NCBI RefSeq assembly: GCF_014083985.1
Contig: NZ_CP046907.1
Coordinates: 1-64,000 of the forward strand
DNA from: Streptomyces sp. SCUT-3
GTDB taxonomy: Bacteria; Actinomycetota; Actinomycetes; Streptomycetales; Streptomycetaceae
DNA: 64,000 nt
Reading direction: 5' to 3'
The notes beneath the pieces were generated by a model. That model had not been told where the DNA came from. It did not search any database and was given only the letters and a program-made list of their open reading frames with translations. The position numbers and the translations under genes were made by a program. Position 1 is the first letter of the stretch. Each line of letters begins with the position of its first letter. Shown here one piece after another: positions 9,262 through 17,533 of this stretch.

Positions 9262-9330
9262 GAGGCAGCCGTCGACGATGCCCACGGGCAAGGGGTACTT
9301 CCTTCCTCGGGCTGGTTGTACGGCGTGCGG
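9262..9330 (-). pseudogene. tpg 5'-end remnant (leader and first codons)
   Basis: The stretch matches the leader and start of the full tpg copies (around 4540-4620 and 39020-39100): the start codon, VGIVDG in place of VGIIGD, and the upstream CTTCCT/GGCTG/TGCGG words. Similarity stops after about 10 codons. It lies in the roughly 300-base gap between the acidic orphan and the small membrane-protein gene, which holds no other gene. Confidence 0.65.
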
Positions 9331-9449
9331 GGCGACAGTCTCCCTCACGGCTGTCCTGGGAAGGGACCGGGCCACCCGTAGCGATGTCGCCGGCGAGCAG
9401 GGCGGCGATCGTCCGGCGCGGCCGGGTGCGCGGCTGGTTACGGGTGGGG

Positions 9450-9665
9450 CTAGGAGCGGCGCAGGCGGCGGATTGCGGCGCGCAGGAGGAAGTAGAGGGC
9501 GGTGGCGGTGGCCCACAGGGCGAGGAACTGCCAGGCCGCCTTCGGGTCTTGCTGGTCCCAGACGATGGCGGTGACGGCGGGGCCGCCCAGCCACCATGTG
9601 ATCAGCAGGATTCCGAGGAGTCCCTGCAGGAGGTGCTCCAGGAGGTCGGCGAGGAGCTCTTTCAC
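9450..9665 (-). CDS. Small two-helix membrane protein
   Basis: It encodes 71 residues from GTG 9665 (VKELLADLLEHLLQGLLGIL), with GGAGG well placed upstream. An amphipathic/hydrophobic N-terminal helix is followed by LLITWWLGGPAVTAIVWDQQ and a second membrane helix (QFLALWATATALYFLLRAAI), ending in a basic tail RRLRRS. It is divergent from a helicase remnant 70 bases away. A decayed homologue lies at 12950-13112 near the intact helicase, so the membrane protein and helicase probably form a conserved pair. Function unknown. Confidence 0.7.
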   Translation of the reverse strand: MKELLADLLEHLLQGLLGILLITWWLGGPAVTAIVWDQQDPKAAWQFLALWATATALYFLLRAAIRRLRRS

Positions 9666-9734
9666 GGTCGTGTCCTCCGTGCGGTCTTGATCGGGGGCGG
9701 GATAGTGGGGGTGACGGCCGTGGTTGTGTGGTGG

Positions 9735-9862
9735 CCGGGTGGGAGACTGAGCGGCCGTGATTGCGCCTTCCTCTCCTCGCCTGCATCAGGTCGAGGTCGT
9801 CGATGCGGCCGTGCGCGCCCTGGAGACGTCCACCGGCACGGTGGTTCCGGTGGTGGGGAATT
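9735..9862 (+). pseudogene. Helicase gene 5' remnant
   Basis: The DNA aligns with the start of the intact helicase (13909-14035): RLHQVEVVDAAVRALETSTG compared with RLRPHQTEAVDAAARALQLP. An in-frame TGA before the first GTG of this copy supports a start equivalent to GTG 13939 in the intact gene. Similarity ends where the antisense HEAT gene stops (9873). A second scrap of the same gene is at 11958-12112. Confidence 0.75.
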
Positions 9863-9872
9863 TCCGGGTGGG

Positions 9873-11297
9873 TCAGCCGTCCAGCCCGGCTTCCCGTTTG
9901 CGTCGCCGCAGCGCGTGATCGCTGAACAGGTGCCGGCCGCGGTCGAGCAGCTCGCCCACCTCCGCGTCCCCGCACCGCACCTGCGCCGACGGATGCCAGC
10001 GCTGCACGGACTGCCTGGCCCAGGTGCGCAGCTTCACGTCCGAGTCCTCCAGCAGCCCGACCGCCGCTCGCAGCGCCACGACCCCGCCGTGTGCGTCGAG
10101 GAGCCGGAACGCGGCAACCCGGACATGCCGCGGGTACTCGGCCCCGGTGCGCTCCAGCAGCCGGCCGATGGGCAGTTGTTTCGTCGACGGCAGCAGGGCG
10201 ACGGTTGTCTCGCGGACGACCGTGGGGGTCGGGTCGTCGAGCAGCGGCCACAGCCGTTCTGCGTCTGCGAGGTCCAGTGCTCGCAGCCCGGCCACCGCCT
10301 GCGCTCGCACTCCGGCTGCCGGGTGTGCGAGCAGCGGCCGCAGCAGACCGGCGTCCGCGCGGTTTCCGCACTCGGCCAGCCCGATGACCGTACCGGGCGG
10401 CAGCCCGGGGTCATCGGGTGTCGCGCACCGCTGCCAGTACCAGGGCGCCGGGTCGTCTCCGTGTTGTCGTACCACGTAGCGGGCGCAGGCGCGTACCAGT
10501 GCGGAGCGGTCGGCGAGGAACGGCTCCGCCTGCTTCGGTCGTCCCGCCCGCCGCAGCGCGGTGACGCCGGCCGAACGCGTGCGCGGGCTGCGTGCGGTCA
10601 GCAGGGGCGTGAGCACTTCGTCGTAGGTGCTGTCCTCGTCCTGCAGGGATGTGAGGGCCGCGGTGGCGCACAGGTCCTGGACCACCGTGTCCTCGTCCCG
10701 GGCGGCCGCACGGGCCAGCTCGGCGGGGCGGAGGAGCTGGTGCTCGACGGCCAGCCGGTATCCGAACCGCCTCACGAGGCGGTCGGGGTGGGCGAAGAGA
10801 GCGGTGAGCCCCCCGTGAGGTGCCCGGCTCAGGACCTTTCCGAGCAGCTCGACACCGAAGGTGCCCCGGTCGCGGCGGCCGACGCGCAGGATCAGCGGCG
10901 CGAGATCGACGGCGGTGTGCGCGTCCAGGACCTGGCGCAGCAGCTTTTGGGCGTGCTCGCGCACGGGTTCGGCCCAGTCGGCGCAGCGGATCACGATCAG
11001 CGGCAGCAGGGCGGGGTGCTGCGCCGCCCTGCGCACCGCTTCCTCGCGGATCCGCCCGTCCCGGTGGCACAGGGCGAGGGCGAGCCGGGACTCGCCCAGT
11101 TGTGTCAGGTCGGCGGGCAGCGGGGCGGTGTGTTCCCACTCCGGCAGGGGTTGCACCCGGTACCAGGCCACTTCCCGCGCTCCCGCGTCCAGCGCAAGCC
11201 AGTCACCGGGGTCGGCGACGACCAGCGCGTCCCGCAGCGGCGCACCTTCCGCCAGGCGCGCCGCCGCCGCTGTCCCGCCCCTGCGGTCCTCACGCAT
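9873..11297 (-). CDS. HEAT-repeat (PBS-lyase-like) protein
   Basis: It encodes 474 residues from ATG 11297 (MREDRRGGTAAAARLAEGAP). The body is a chain of roughly 30-residue helical pairs of HEAT/armadillo type, for example GRIREEAVRRAAQHPALLPL, PAAGVRAQAVAGLRALDLAD and DPTPTVVRETTVALLPSTKQ. There is no enzyme motif, signal peptide or membrane helix; the C-terminus is basic (RRRKREAGLDG). Such proteins are usually scaffolds for protein contacts. The gene sits antisense inside what was once a helicase gene, replacing its middle, so it was probably acquired by recombination. The frame is intact. Partner unknown. Confidence 0.75.
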   Translation of the reverse strand: MREDRRGGTAAAARLAEGAPLRDALVVADPGDWLALDAGAREVAWYRVQPLPEWEHTAPLPADLTQLGESRLALALCHRDGRIREEAVRRAAQHPALLPLIVIRCADWAEPVREHAQKLLRQVLDAHTAVDLAPLILRVGRRDRGTFGVELLGKVLSRAPHGGLTALFAHPDRLVRRFGYRLAVEHQLLRPAELARAAARDEDTVVQDLCATAALTSLQDEDSTYDEVLTPLLTARSPRTRSAGVTALRRAGRPKQAEPFLADRSALVRACARYVVRQHGDDPAPWYWQRCATPDDPGLPPGTVIGLAECGNRADAGLLRPLLAHPAAGVRAQAVAGLRALDLADAERLWPLLDDPTPTVVRETTVALLPSTKQLPIGRLLERTGAEYPRHVRVAAFRLLDAHGGVVALRAAVGLLEDSDVKLRTWARQSVQRWHPSAQVRCGDAEVGELLDRGRHLFSDHALRRRKREAGLDG

Positions 11298-11410
11298 CCC
11301 CGCCCCCGCTCCTCCGGCCGTACCGGGGATCGTAGGGCGCGGGCTGCGCGCGGGTCGCGTGAAATATCGCCGGTGACCTTGTCGTGGTGCGCCCGGCCAC
11401 CCGTAAAAGC

Positions 11411-11800
11411 CTAGGCCGTGTTGTGTAACGTGCCTCTCTGCCGGGTCGGCCGTCCGGGGAAGTCTCGGGCGGCTAGCCAGAGGATGAGGTCGTGGGCGAT
11501 TTCGCCGATGTTTGTGTCGGTGGTGACCTTGTGTTCGCGTCGTGCGCTGTCGCGCAGGACGGTTTCGTAACCGCCTTCGTCGAGGACGGCCACGGAGGCG
11601 AACCAGGCGGGGTCGTCCTCGTCGGGCTGGATGACGACGAACGTGTTGTCGGAGTCGTTGAGTTCGCTGATCAGGTCGAACAGGGCATCTTCGGACGGGT
11701 CGTCGACATGGTCGCCGTTCTCCTGTCGGCGCAGTAGTACCCGGCGGCCACTGGACCTCTCCCCACGGTGTGCTGTCGACCGGCGTCGCCAGCATGCCAT
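11411..11800 (-). CDS. Small acidic protein, unknown function (start uncertain)
   Basis: The protein-like part is DPSEDALFDLISELNDSDNT, then FVVIQPDEDDPAWFASVAVL, then GEIAHDLILWLAARDFPGRP, ending HNTA. The first 26 codons after ATG 11800 (MACWRRRSTAHRG) have the wrong composition, and no good start lies at the likely true N-terminus near 11720. A lost base close to the start is therefore possible. It has no signal peptide or membrane helix. The alternating beta pattern and acidity recall immunity-type proteins, but I do not recognise it with certainty. Confidence 0.55.
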   Translation of the reverse strand: MACWRRRSTAHRGERSSGRRVLLRRQENGDHVDDPSEDALFDLISELNDSDNTFVVIQPDEDDPAWFASVAVLDEGGYETVLRDSARREHKVTTDTNIGEIAHDLILWLAARDFPGRPTRQRGTLHNTA

Positions 11801-11957
11801 GGCTTCGTGTGCGGCGTGGCAGTTCCCTCTCGCGCCGGGACGAGGCGGGACGGGGGTTCAGGGCCGGGGGTTCAGGGCGGTGCAGGGCCCGGTGCGATGC
11901 CGGGTGTCGTCGGGGTGGGCGCTGCGGGTGCAGTCGGGTGAGGGCGTGGGGGGCTTC

Positions 11958-12112
11958 CTTGGCGGTGCCGGTGCTGCTCGATCCCGGTGAGACGCCGGAG
12001 GCGATGCTGACCTCGAACAGCTACGACGGGCCGGCGCGGCTGCTGGCCGCGTCGCGCGCCCACGACGCCCGGGTGGTGGAGGTGTCGCCCCGGCTGCAGG
12101 TCGCCGCCGGTG
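11958..12112 (+). pseudogene. Helicase gene, internal remnant
   Basis: The DNA is close to 15200-15320 of the intact helicase: VPVLLDPGETPEAMLTSNSY, then DGPARLLAASRAHDARVVEV. It lies on the same strand as the 5' scrap at 9735-9862. The roughly 1.2 kb that should separate them is replaced by 2.1 kb of unrelated sequence. Confidence 0.8.
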
Positions 12113-12223
12113 GCACCTTGGAGTCGGCGGAGCCGAGGTGCGGCAGGTGCCAGGGGCCTTCCCCCGGGGTGTGGTGGCACGGGGTGGTGGCTGTGGGCTG
12201 TCGGTCGGGCGAGGATGGTCCTC

Positions 12224-12840
12224 ATGCGGCTTCCTCGCTCTTCCGATCCTGAACTGCTCGGTCTCATCGACCGTTACGTGAACCCGGCCGTGGGAGGAGT
12301 CGTGCGCTACTTGGGCCTGCTGCACGGCAACTTCGCACGGTGCCGGGAGGCCGACCGGACCGTTTTCCTTCAGGCGCTGGGGGTGGCAGCGCGTCGGACA
12401 ACCGACGAGGAGCTGGAGGTTTTGCTGCAGAGCGAGTGGCGCTCGCGTCTGACCGCGGCCTGGTTGATCGGTGTCGACCGGCGCGCGTACTTCAGCGATG
12501 TCCTCGGTGACCTGCTGCTGGACAGCCAGTTGTGCTTCAGCGGTCAGGGCTGTGCCTTCGCGCTGGCCCGGTTCGGCAGCGCCGAGGACGCCGTATATCT
12601 GACTACCTACCTGGACCGCTGCCTGCGTAGGCCCGACTGCCGGTACGACCAGCACTGGGCCGTCAGCGCGCTGGCGCACATCGACAGCCGCTCGGGCACC
12701 GACCACGCGGCCGGTTTCCTCTCCCCGGCGGGCTGTGGCAGCAGTGGGCCCACGCCCAGCCCTCCCCTGCCGAACCCGCGGACCGGCGCGTCGACGGGCT
12801 GTGCGCCCTGGTGGACCGGTACACAGCGCTCCCCCGGTAG
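12224..12840 (+). pseudogene. DUF6000-type protein, one frameshift
   Basis: From ATG 12224 (MRLPRSSDPELLGLIDRYVN) the protein has the look of the DUF6000 family: EELEVLLQSEWRSRLTAAWL, then LDSQLCFSGQGCAFALARFG and YDQHWAVSALAHIDSRSGTD. After FLSPAG the sense moves to another frame (LWQQWAHAQPSPAEPADRRV) because one G is missing from the G run at 12730-12732, ending at TAG 12838. Restoring that base gives a normal-length protein of about 205 residues. Family function is unknown. The break may be a sequencing error. Confidence 0.65.
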
Positions 12841-12888
12841 GGACGCCGCCGCAGCCACCGGCACCGACCGTGACCCGCCCACACCTTG

Positions 12889-12949
12889 CCCGGAAGCCGA
12901 CGACCGGCCCGCCGTCGTCGACACGGCGGGCCGGTCGCCGGCTTCCGGG
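12889..12949. terminator. Long near-perfect hairpin (27-bp arms)
   Basis: The arms 12889-12915 and 12923-12949 are complementary at 26 of 27 positions around a 7-base loop. The hairpin lies between the convergent DUF6000 gene (+) and the membrane-protein remnant (-), where a bidirectional terminator is expected. There is no T run. Confidence 0.7.
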
Positions 12950-13112
12950 CCATGTGCGGCGCAGGTAGCGGGCTGCGGTGCGCAGGAGGAAGTAGAGCGC
13001 GGTGGGGGTGGCCCACAGGGCGAGGAGTTGCAGGGCCGCCTTCTGGACCTGCTGGTCCCAGGCGATGACAAGGACACGGCGGCGGACGGTTCCCTCGTCG
13101 AGCGTTCCGCGG
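12950..13112 (-). pseudogene. Remnant of the small two-helix membrane protein
   Basis: The minus strand reads VIAWDQQVQKAALQLLALWA, then TPTALYFLLRTAARYLRR, which matches the second half of the protein at 9450-9665 (VWDQQDPKAAWQFLALWATA). The N-terminal helix is replaced by unrelated residues and no start or ribosome site is seen. It marks the second copy of the membrane-protein/helicase module. Confidence 0.7.
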
Positions 13113-13176
13113 AAAGACCCCAGTGCCTGTGCCGAGGAAGCCCGGTTCAGCCCCGACGCCGTCCCGACATGTGGCG

Positions 13177-13761
13177 CTACACCGCGTGCTCCAGTCCGCC
13201 ACGGTCGTGCCCGAGGTGGTCCGCGGCCTGCTCGTACACCTCGCGCAGCTGTGCGTACTCCGTCACCTCGACGCCGGCCCCGCGGGCGAACACCCGCAGG
13301 TGCACGTCCACCGCGACGCCGGACCGGCCGGCCAGGGAGCCGAGGTGGTCGACGGTCTTCGCCCCGACCCCGTGGACCGCGCACAGCCCGGACCGATGGG
13401 CCTCCTCCTCCAACCACGCGCGCAGGTGGTCGCGGGTGTCGACCTCCGCCAGAGCCAAGTGCTCGGCCAGGGCCGTGACCATGGCCGGCTTGCGGGCATT
13501 GGCCAGGCGCAGCACGGTACCGAGATCCTCGGTGGCCAGACGTGCGCGGAAGCCGGTGACCGCGTGCGAGTCAGGCCACGCGGCCTGCAGTACGACGATC
13601 CGCAGCCGCACCACAGCCTCGCAGCGCAGGCCGGACTGGAAGACCGCGTCGCAGAGCACAGCACCCATGTGGGTCCAGCCCCCGGCGGGCGGAAAAGGCC
13701 CGTCGGCGAGGGCGGCCCGGACATGGGAGGCGAGCTTGAGGGCGGGATCCGGCGCAGTCAT
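13177..13761 (-). CDS. HhH-GPD-like protein (putative DNA-repair glycosylase fold)
   Basis: It encodes 194 residues from ATG 13761 (MTAPDPALKLASHVRAALAD). The notable motif is GLCAVHGVGAKTVDHLGSLA with AVDVHLRVFARGAGVE, which fits a helix-hairpin-helix followed by the acidic residue of HhH-GPD glycosylases (the VGAKTVDHL...VDVH pattern). The rest is alpha-helical. No iron-sulfur cysteines are present. If the assignment holds, it would remove or recognise damaged bases. It is divergent from the helicase (160 bases apart), so the two may act in the same DNA transaction; this is inferred. Confidence 0.65.
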   Translation of the reverse strand: MTAPDPALKLASHVRAALADGPFPPAGGWTHMGAVLCDAVFQSGLRCEAVVRLRIVVLQAAWPDSHAVTGFRARLATEDLGTVLRLANARKPAMVTALAEHLALAEVDTRDHLRAWLEEEAHRSGLCAVHGVGAKTVDHLGSLAGRSGVAVDVHLRVFARGAGVEVTEYAQLREVYEQAADHLGHDRGGLEHAV

Positions 13762-13920
13762 GGCGGCAGGACAGGAGTGCAGCAGGGCGTTGGGGGCTCG
13801 TTCCCGGGCTCTCGCGGTATCCGCCTTCCGGGCCCGGCCAGGCAGAGCCTGCGGTCGGGCCCGGCCGGGGGGCGCACAGGCGGCGAGGGGTTAGGCGGCG
13901 CACGGCCCGAGGGGTGGGAG

Positions 13921-16452
13921 GTGGAAGACTGGGCGGCTGTGTCTGCGCATCGTCTTCGCCCCCACCAGACCGAGGCCGTCGACGCGGCCGCCCGCGCCCT
14001 CCAACTGCCCACCGGCACGACTGCCCCGGCAGCAGGATTGCGGGCGCAGGTGGTCGCCGCCTGCGGAACGGGCAAGACGCGGATCGCCGCAGGGGTGGCC
14101 GAGCGGTTGCGAGCGAGTCGGGTGCTGGTTTTGGTACCGACGCTGGATCTGTTGACCCAGACGGTGGCCGCGTGGCAGGAGGCCGGCCGTGGCGGGGCCG
14201 TGGTGGGGGTGTGCTCGCTGCGCGGGGACACCGGGCCGGGCTTCCCCTCCACCACGGACGTCGGAGAGCTAGTGGCGTGGTGCAAGGGCCTAAAGCGGGT
14301 GACGGTCTTCGCCACCTACGCCTCCCTCGGGTTGGGCACCCTGGAGCGCGCCCACCGCGCCGGGCTGGAGGCGTGGGACCTGGTCGTCGTCGATGAGGCG
14401 CACCGCACGTCGGGGACGGCGGGCAAGCCGTGGGCTGCGGTGCACGACCAGCAGCGGGTGTCGGCGGTGCGCCGGTTGTACATGACCGCTACGCCGCGGT
14501 TGTGGGAGCCGGACGGGGACTGGGCCGGCGGTTCTGGTTCGGACGGCGGGAACGGGGCGAGCGCGCCGGAGGGTCGTCTGGTGGCCTCGATGGACGACGA
14601 GGCCGTGTTCGGGCCGGTGGTCTACGAGTTGTCGCTGTCCGAGGCGATCGAGCGGGGGCTGGTGGCGCCGTATCGGGTGATCTGCGTGGACGTCGCCGAC
14701 CCCGCCTGGCAGGCCGCCGTCGCGTCGGGTGCGGACGTGCGGTCGGTCCAGGTGCGCGGGGCGCGGCTGGCGGCGGTGCAGACCGCGGTACTCAAGGCTG
14801 CGGCGGAGTACGACCTGGGGCGGGTCTTGTCGTTTCACCACCGCACCGCGGAGGCGGAGGCGTTCGCCGCCGGGCTGCCGGCGGTCGCCGAGCAGCTGTG
14901 GCGCCGGGAGCCGGGGCTGTACCCGAAGCCGGGTGGGACGTGGGCGCGGTGGTTGTGCGGGGAGCACGATCCGGCGTGGCGGCGGCAGGTGCTGGGTGAG
15001 TTCGAGACCGGCCTCACCAGTGAGGGTGATGTCGTCGAGCGGTGCGTGCTCTCGTCGGTGCGCGTGCTCGGGGAGGGCGTGGACACGCGGGCGTGTGACG
15101 CGGTGGCGTTCGCGGACGTGCGCGGCTCCATGCCGGACATCGTGCAGGCCGTGGGGCGCGCGCTGCGCATGCAACCGGGCCAGGACAAGGTCGCAAGCCT
15201 GGCCGTGCCGGTCCTCCTGGGCCCCGGTGAGACGCCGGAGGCGATGCTCACCTCGAACAGCTACGACGGGCTGGCCCGGCTGCTGGCCGCGCTGCGCGCC
15301 CACGACACCCGGGTGGTCGAGGCCCTGGCCGCACCGCAGGCCGCCGGCCGTACGGCCGGAGTCGACACAAAGGGACAGGAGGGTCAGGAGCAGGACGACG
15401 ACCGGGGTGAGGGCGAGGGGCCGCGCGTGGGCCGGCCCGCCCGCGAACTGCTGGCCTTCTCCACCCCCCGGAACCCGGCGCTGCTGGCCCGGTTCGTCAC
15501 GTTGCGGGTCCTGCGCCCGGAGCGCGCCGCCTGGCGGCGCGGCCTGGCCGCCGCGGTGGCCTACCACGGCGAGCACGGGGACCTGCGCGTGCCCTACGGG
15601 CACGTCGATGCGGAGGGGTTTCCGGTGGGGCGGTGGGTCGCCGAGCAGCGGCGGGCGCACGGCGCCGGGCGGCTGCCGGGCGGGCGGGTGGCCGAGCTGG
15701 AGGCGCTGGGCATGGTGTGGTCCCACACCGACGTCGCGTGGCAGGAAGGGCTGGAGGCGGCCCACAGATGGGCCGACCAGCACGGGGTCGGACTGGCCGC
15801 CCCGGCCGACGCCGTGTGGCGCGGCTACCCGGTGGGGGTGTGGCTGAAGAACCAGCGTGCTGCCGCGCGCACCGCCGACCAGATCACCCGGCGGCTCGAG
15901 GCCGGCCTGCCCGTCGACGGACACGCCGGCGCGCTGACCAAGGAACGCCGGGAGCAGCTGGAGGAGATCGACCCGGCCTGGTGCCCGGCCTGGCCCATCT
16001 CCTGGCAGCGGGCCTTTGTGCTGGCGCGGCAGTGGCGCGAAGCCGGCGGCGACCTGGCCGAGATCACGCCCGGGCAGACCGTGGGCGGTGAAGACCTCGG
16101 ACGGTGGATCCGCGCGCAGCACACCGGGTGGGACAAACTCGCCGCGGCGCAGCAGTGGATGCTCGAACACGTCCTCGGCCTCGACCCCGACAGCGAGGAG
16201 AAGCAAGGGTCGCGTCGGACGTCGCACGCGGACAAGTTCGCGACCAACCTCGCCGCCGCCCGCCAATACCACGCCCGCGAGGGACACCTGCGGGTACCCC
16301 GCAAGCACATCGAGACCCTGGACGGCGTTGACGGGGGCGAGGGCCAGGCGGTCAAGCTCGGGGTGTGGATCAGCAACCAGCGCAGTCGGCGGGCCAAGCT
16401 GCCCGCCGAACGGGTCGCCGCACTGGACGAACTGGGCATGCGATGGGCATAG
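13921..16452 (+). CDS. DEAD/DEAH-box helicase with four helicase-associated domains
   Basis: It encodes about 843 residues. The start is GTG 13921 (GGGAG close upstream) or GTG 13939; the remnant copy favours the latter. Superfamily 2 motifs: RPHQ (Q-like), motif I ACGTGKTR (about residue 47), DEAH (VVVDEAHRTSG, about 157), TATPRLW, and motif VI QAVGRALRMQPGQ (about 409). Four helicase-associated repeats follow (about 530-600, 605-680, 690-755 and 770-843), for example VGRWVAEQRRAHGAGRLPGG and LGVWISNQRSRRAKLPAERV. Proteins of this shape are frequent near Streptomyces telomeres and on linear plasmids; TtrA is of the same general type, but I cannot say this is its orthologue. The frame is intact and the gene is partly duplicated at 9735-12112. 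Confidence 0.88.
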   Translation: MEDWAAVSAHRLRPHQTEAVDAAARALQLPTGTTAPAAGLRAQVVAACGTGKTRIAAGVAERLRASRVLVLVPTLDLLTQTVAAWQEAGRGGAVVGVCSLRGDTGPGFPSTTDVGELVAWCKGLKRVTVFATYASLGLGTLERAHRAGLEAWDLVVVDEAHRTSGTAGKPWAAVHDQQRVSAVRRLYMTATPRLWEPDGDWAGGSGSDGGNGASAPEGRLVASMDDEAVFGPVVYELSLSEAIERGLVAPYRVICVDVADPAWQAAVASGADVRSVQVRGARLAAVQTAVLKAAAEYDLGRVLSFHHRTAEAEAFAAGLPAVAEQLWRREPGLYPKPGGTWARWLCGEHDPAWRRQVLGEFETGLTSEGDVVERCVLSSVRVLGEGVDTRACDAVAFADVRGSMPDIVQAVGRALRMQPGQDKVASLAVPVLLGPGETPEAMLTSNSYDGLARLLAALRAHDTRVVEALAAPQAAGRTAGVDTKGQEGQEQDDDRGEGEGPRVGRPARELLAFSTPRNPALLARFVTLRVLRPERAAWRRGLAAAVAYHGEHGDLRVPYGHVDAEGFPVGRWVAEQRRAHGAGRLPGGRVAELEALGMVWSHTDVAWQEGLEAAHRWADQHGVGLAAPADAVWRGYPVGVWLKNQRAAARTADQITRRLEAGLPVDGHAGALTKERREQLEEIDPAWCPAWPISWQRAFVLARQWREAGGDLAEITPGQTVGGEDLGRWIRAQHTGWDKLAAAQQWMLEHVLGLDPDSEEKQGSRRTSHADKFATNLAAARQYHAREGHLRVPRKHIETLDGVDGGEGQAVKLGVWISNQRSRRAKLPAERVAALDELGMRWA

Positions 16453-16503
16453 CACGTTGCTGGTGGCCCGGCGGCGGAAGAGGCAGTCGGGCTCACCACC
16501 TAT

Positions 16504-16536
16504 GAGCTCATAACAAGATCTTGTTGAGGTGTCCTG
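16504..16536. mobile_element. Solo end of the IS112-like element
   Basis: The sequence starting GAGCTCATAACAAGATCTTG matches the left end of the intact IS at 18210 and is preceded by TAT, the same 3-bp target as that element. No transposase follows. It marks a lost or deleted third copy in the 297-base gap between the helicase and the DUF6461 gene. Confidence 0.65.
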
Positions 16537-16547
16537 GTCGAGCGTGG

Positions 16548-16581
16548 CAGGGGCTGATGCAGCCGCTCGCGGCCCTTTTTT
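16548..16581 (+). terminator. Possible terminator
   Basis: A small hairpin GGCTGATGCAGCC is followed by GCTCGCGGCCC and a run of T (16576-16581). It is downstream of the helicase on the same strand, but the hairpin is modest and the T run is not directly adjacent. Confidence 0.4.
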
Positions 16582-16749
16582 GTATCCAGTTCACCGGGCA
16601 AGCCCTCCGGGGCGTCCTGCCCGGTACCGATCCCATCGGATGAACCAGGCATCATGATCCGGGCTCCTCGCCGTGCTTGGCACACTGCGGAGAGCCTGGA
16701 AGGCTCGCCCCTGATAAGTGATGCCAGGTGTGAATGACGGAGGCAGATC

Positions 16750-17406
16750 ATGGACGCAGACGCGGGTTCGCTGGACTGGGCGAGGGCCTGGATGTGCGCT
16801 ACGTTCACTCGCGGTCTCGCCCCCGAGGAGGTGTTCGTCCGCTACGGGGCCGATCCGAAGCAGGCGCGACTACTCGGCTGGGATGCAGCCTCAGAGCTAC
16901 CCTCAGGTGAATCGGGTGACGGGATGGTCTCGCTGCTGCGGGCCGGCAGGATCGGTGGATGGGCCTTCTGCGTCGAGGAGGACGGCAGCATCGGCTTTGG
17001 GGAAGAATCGCTCGCTGCGCTGTCTCGGGGAACTGAGACGTACAGCGTGGCGACTACCGAGGGGATCGGCGTCTTCCAGTACTGGCGCGACGGCGAGTGC
17101 GTCGAGTACTTCGAGCCCGGCATGGAGCACAGCCGGTCCGAACCGCTCGGCCACTGGTGGGATCGAGTGGAAGAGGCGCTCGCCGCACACAAGGGTGAGG
17201 GCGCCGGGATGGCACCGGTGGTGGCGCTCGTACTCGACCACCTCGGCATTACTCTGGACGATGCGGCCCTCGCCGGGCCTTGGCCCAGCCTGACCCTCGC
17301 CGAGGACGACGCACCAGCAGCACCCCTGACCAATACCTACGCGGGTGAGGGGCCGGTTCCGCCTGGGACCGTCCTGGATTTCGGGCCTTCAAGTGGACTG
17401 TCCTGA
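16750..17406 (+). CDS. DUF6461-like protein
   Basis: It encodes 218 residues from ATG 16750 (MDADAGSLDWARAWMCATFT), with GGAGG six to ten bases upstream. The opening LDWARAW...RGLAPEEVFVRYGADP is characteristic of DUF6461, followed by IGGWAFCVEEDGSIGFGEES, VFQYWRDGECVEYFEPGMEH and DRVEEALAAHKGEGAGMAPV. It is cytosolic. The family is abundant in Streptomyces, usually as scattered singletons, and its function is unknown; a role as an immunity protein to contact-dependent toxins is a guess. It is intact and flanked by IS debris on both sides. Confidence 0.75.
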   Translation: MDADAGSLDWARAWMCATFTRGLAPEEVFVRYGADPKQARLLGWDAASELPSGESGDGMVSLLRAGRIGGWAFCVEEDGSIGFGEESLAALSRGTETYSVATTEGIGVFQYWRDGECVEYFEPGMEHSRSEPLGHWWDRVEEALAAHKGEGAGMAPVVALVLDHLGITLDDAALAGPWPSLTLAEDDAPAAPLTNTYAGEGPVPPGTVLDFGPSSGLS

Positions 17407-17533
17407 ACGGCAGGATCGCCTTTCGCCGCCCTGGACCACGACCAGCGCCTGGCCAACGTGCCGGGTGGCGACCGGAGAAGGACAGCGACACGGCGACCGG
17501 TCCGAGGGCAAGGCCAACGCGTATCAGCCCGGA

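Noticed and set aside
9873-11795. 640-codon minus-strand frame beginning at 11795
   Set aside because: Only the part from ATG 11297 has protein character; the upstream segment is antisense noise over another gene.
12232-12244. CGCTCTTCCGATC, identical to part of a common sequencing adapter
   Set aside because: It lies inside the start of a conserved DUF6000-type reading frame (LPRSSDP), so it is most likely natural.
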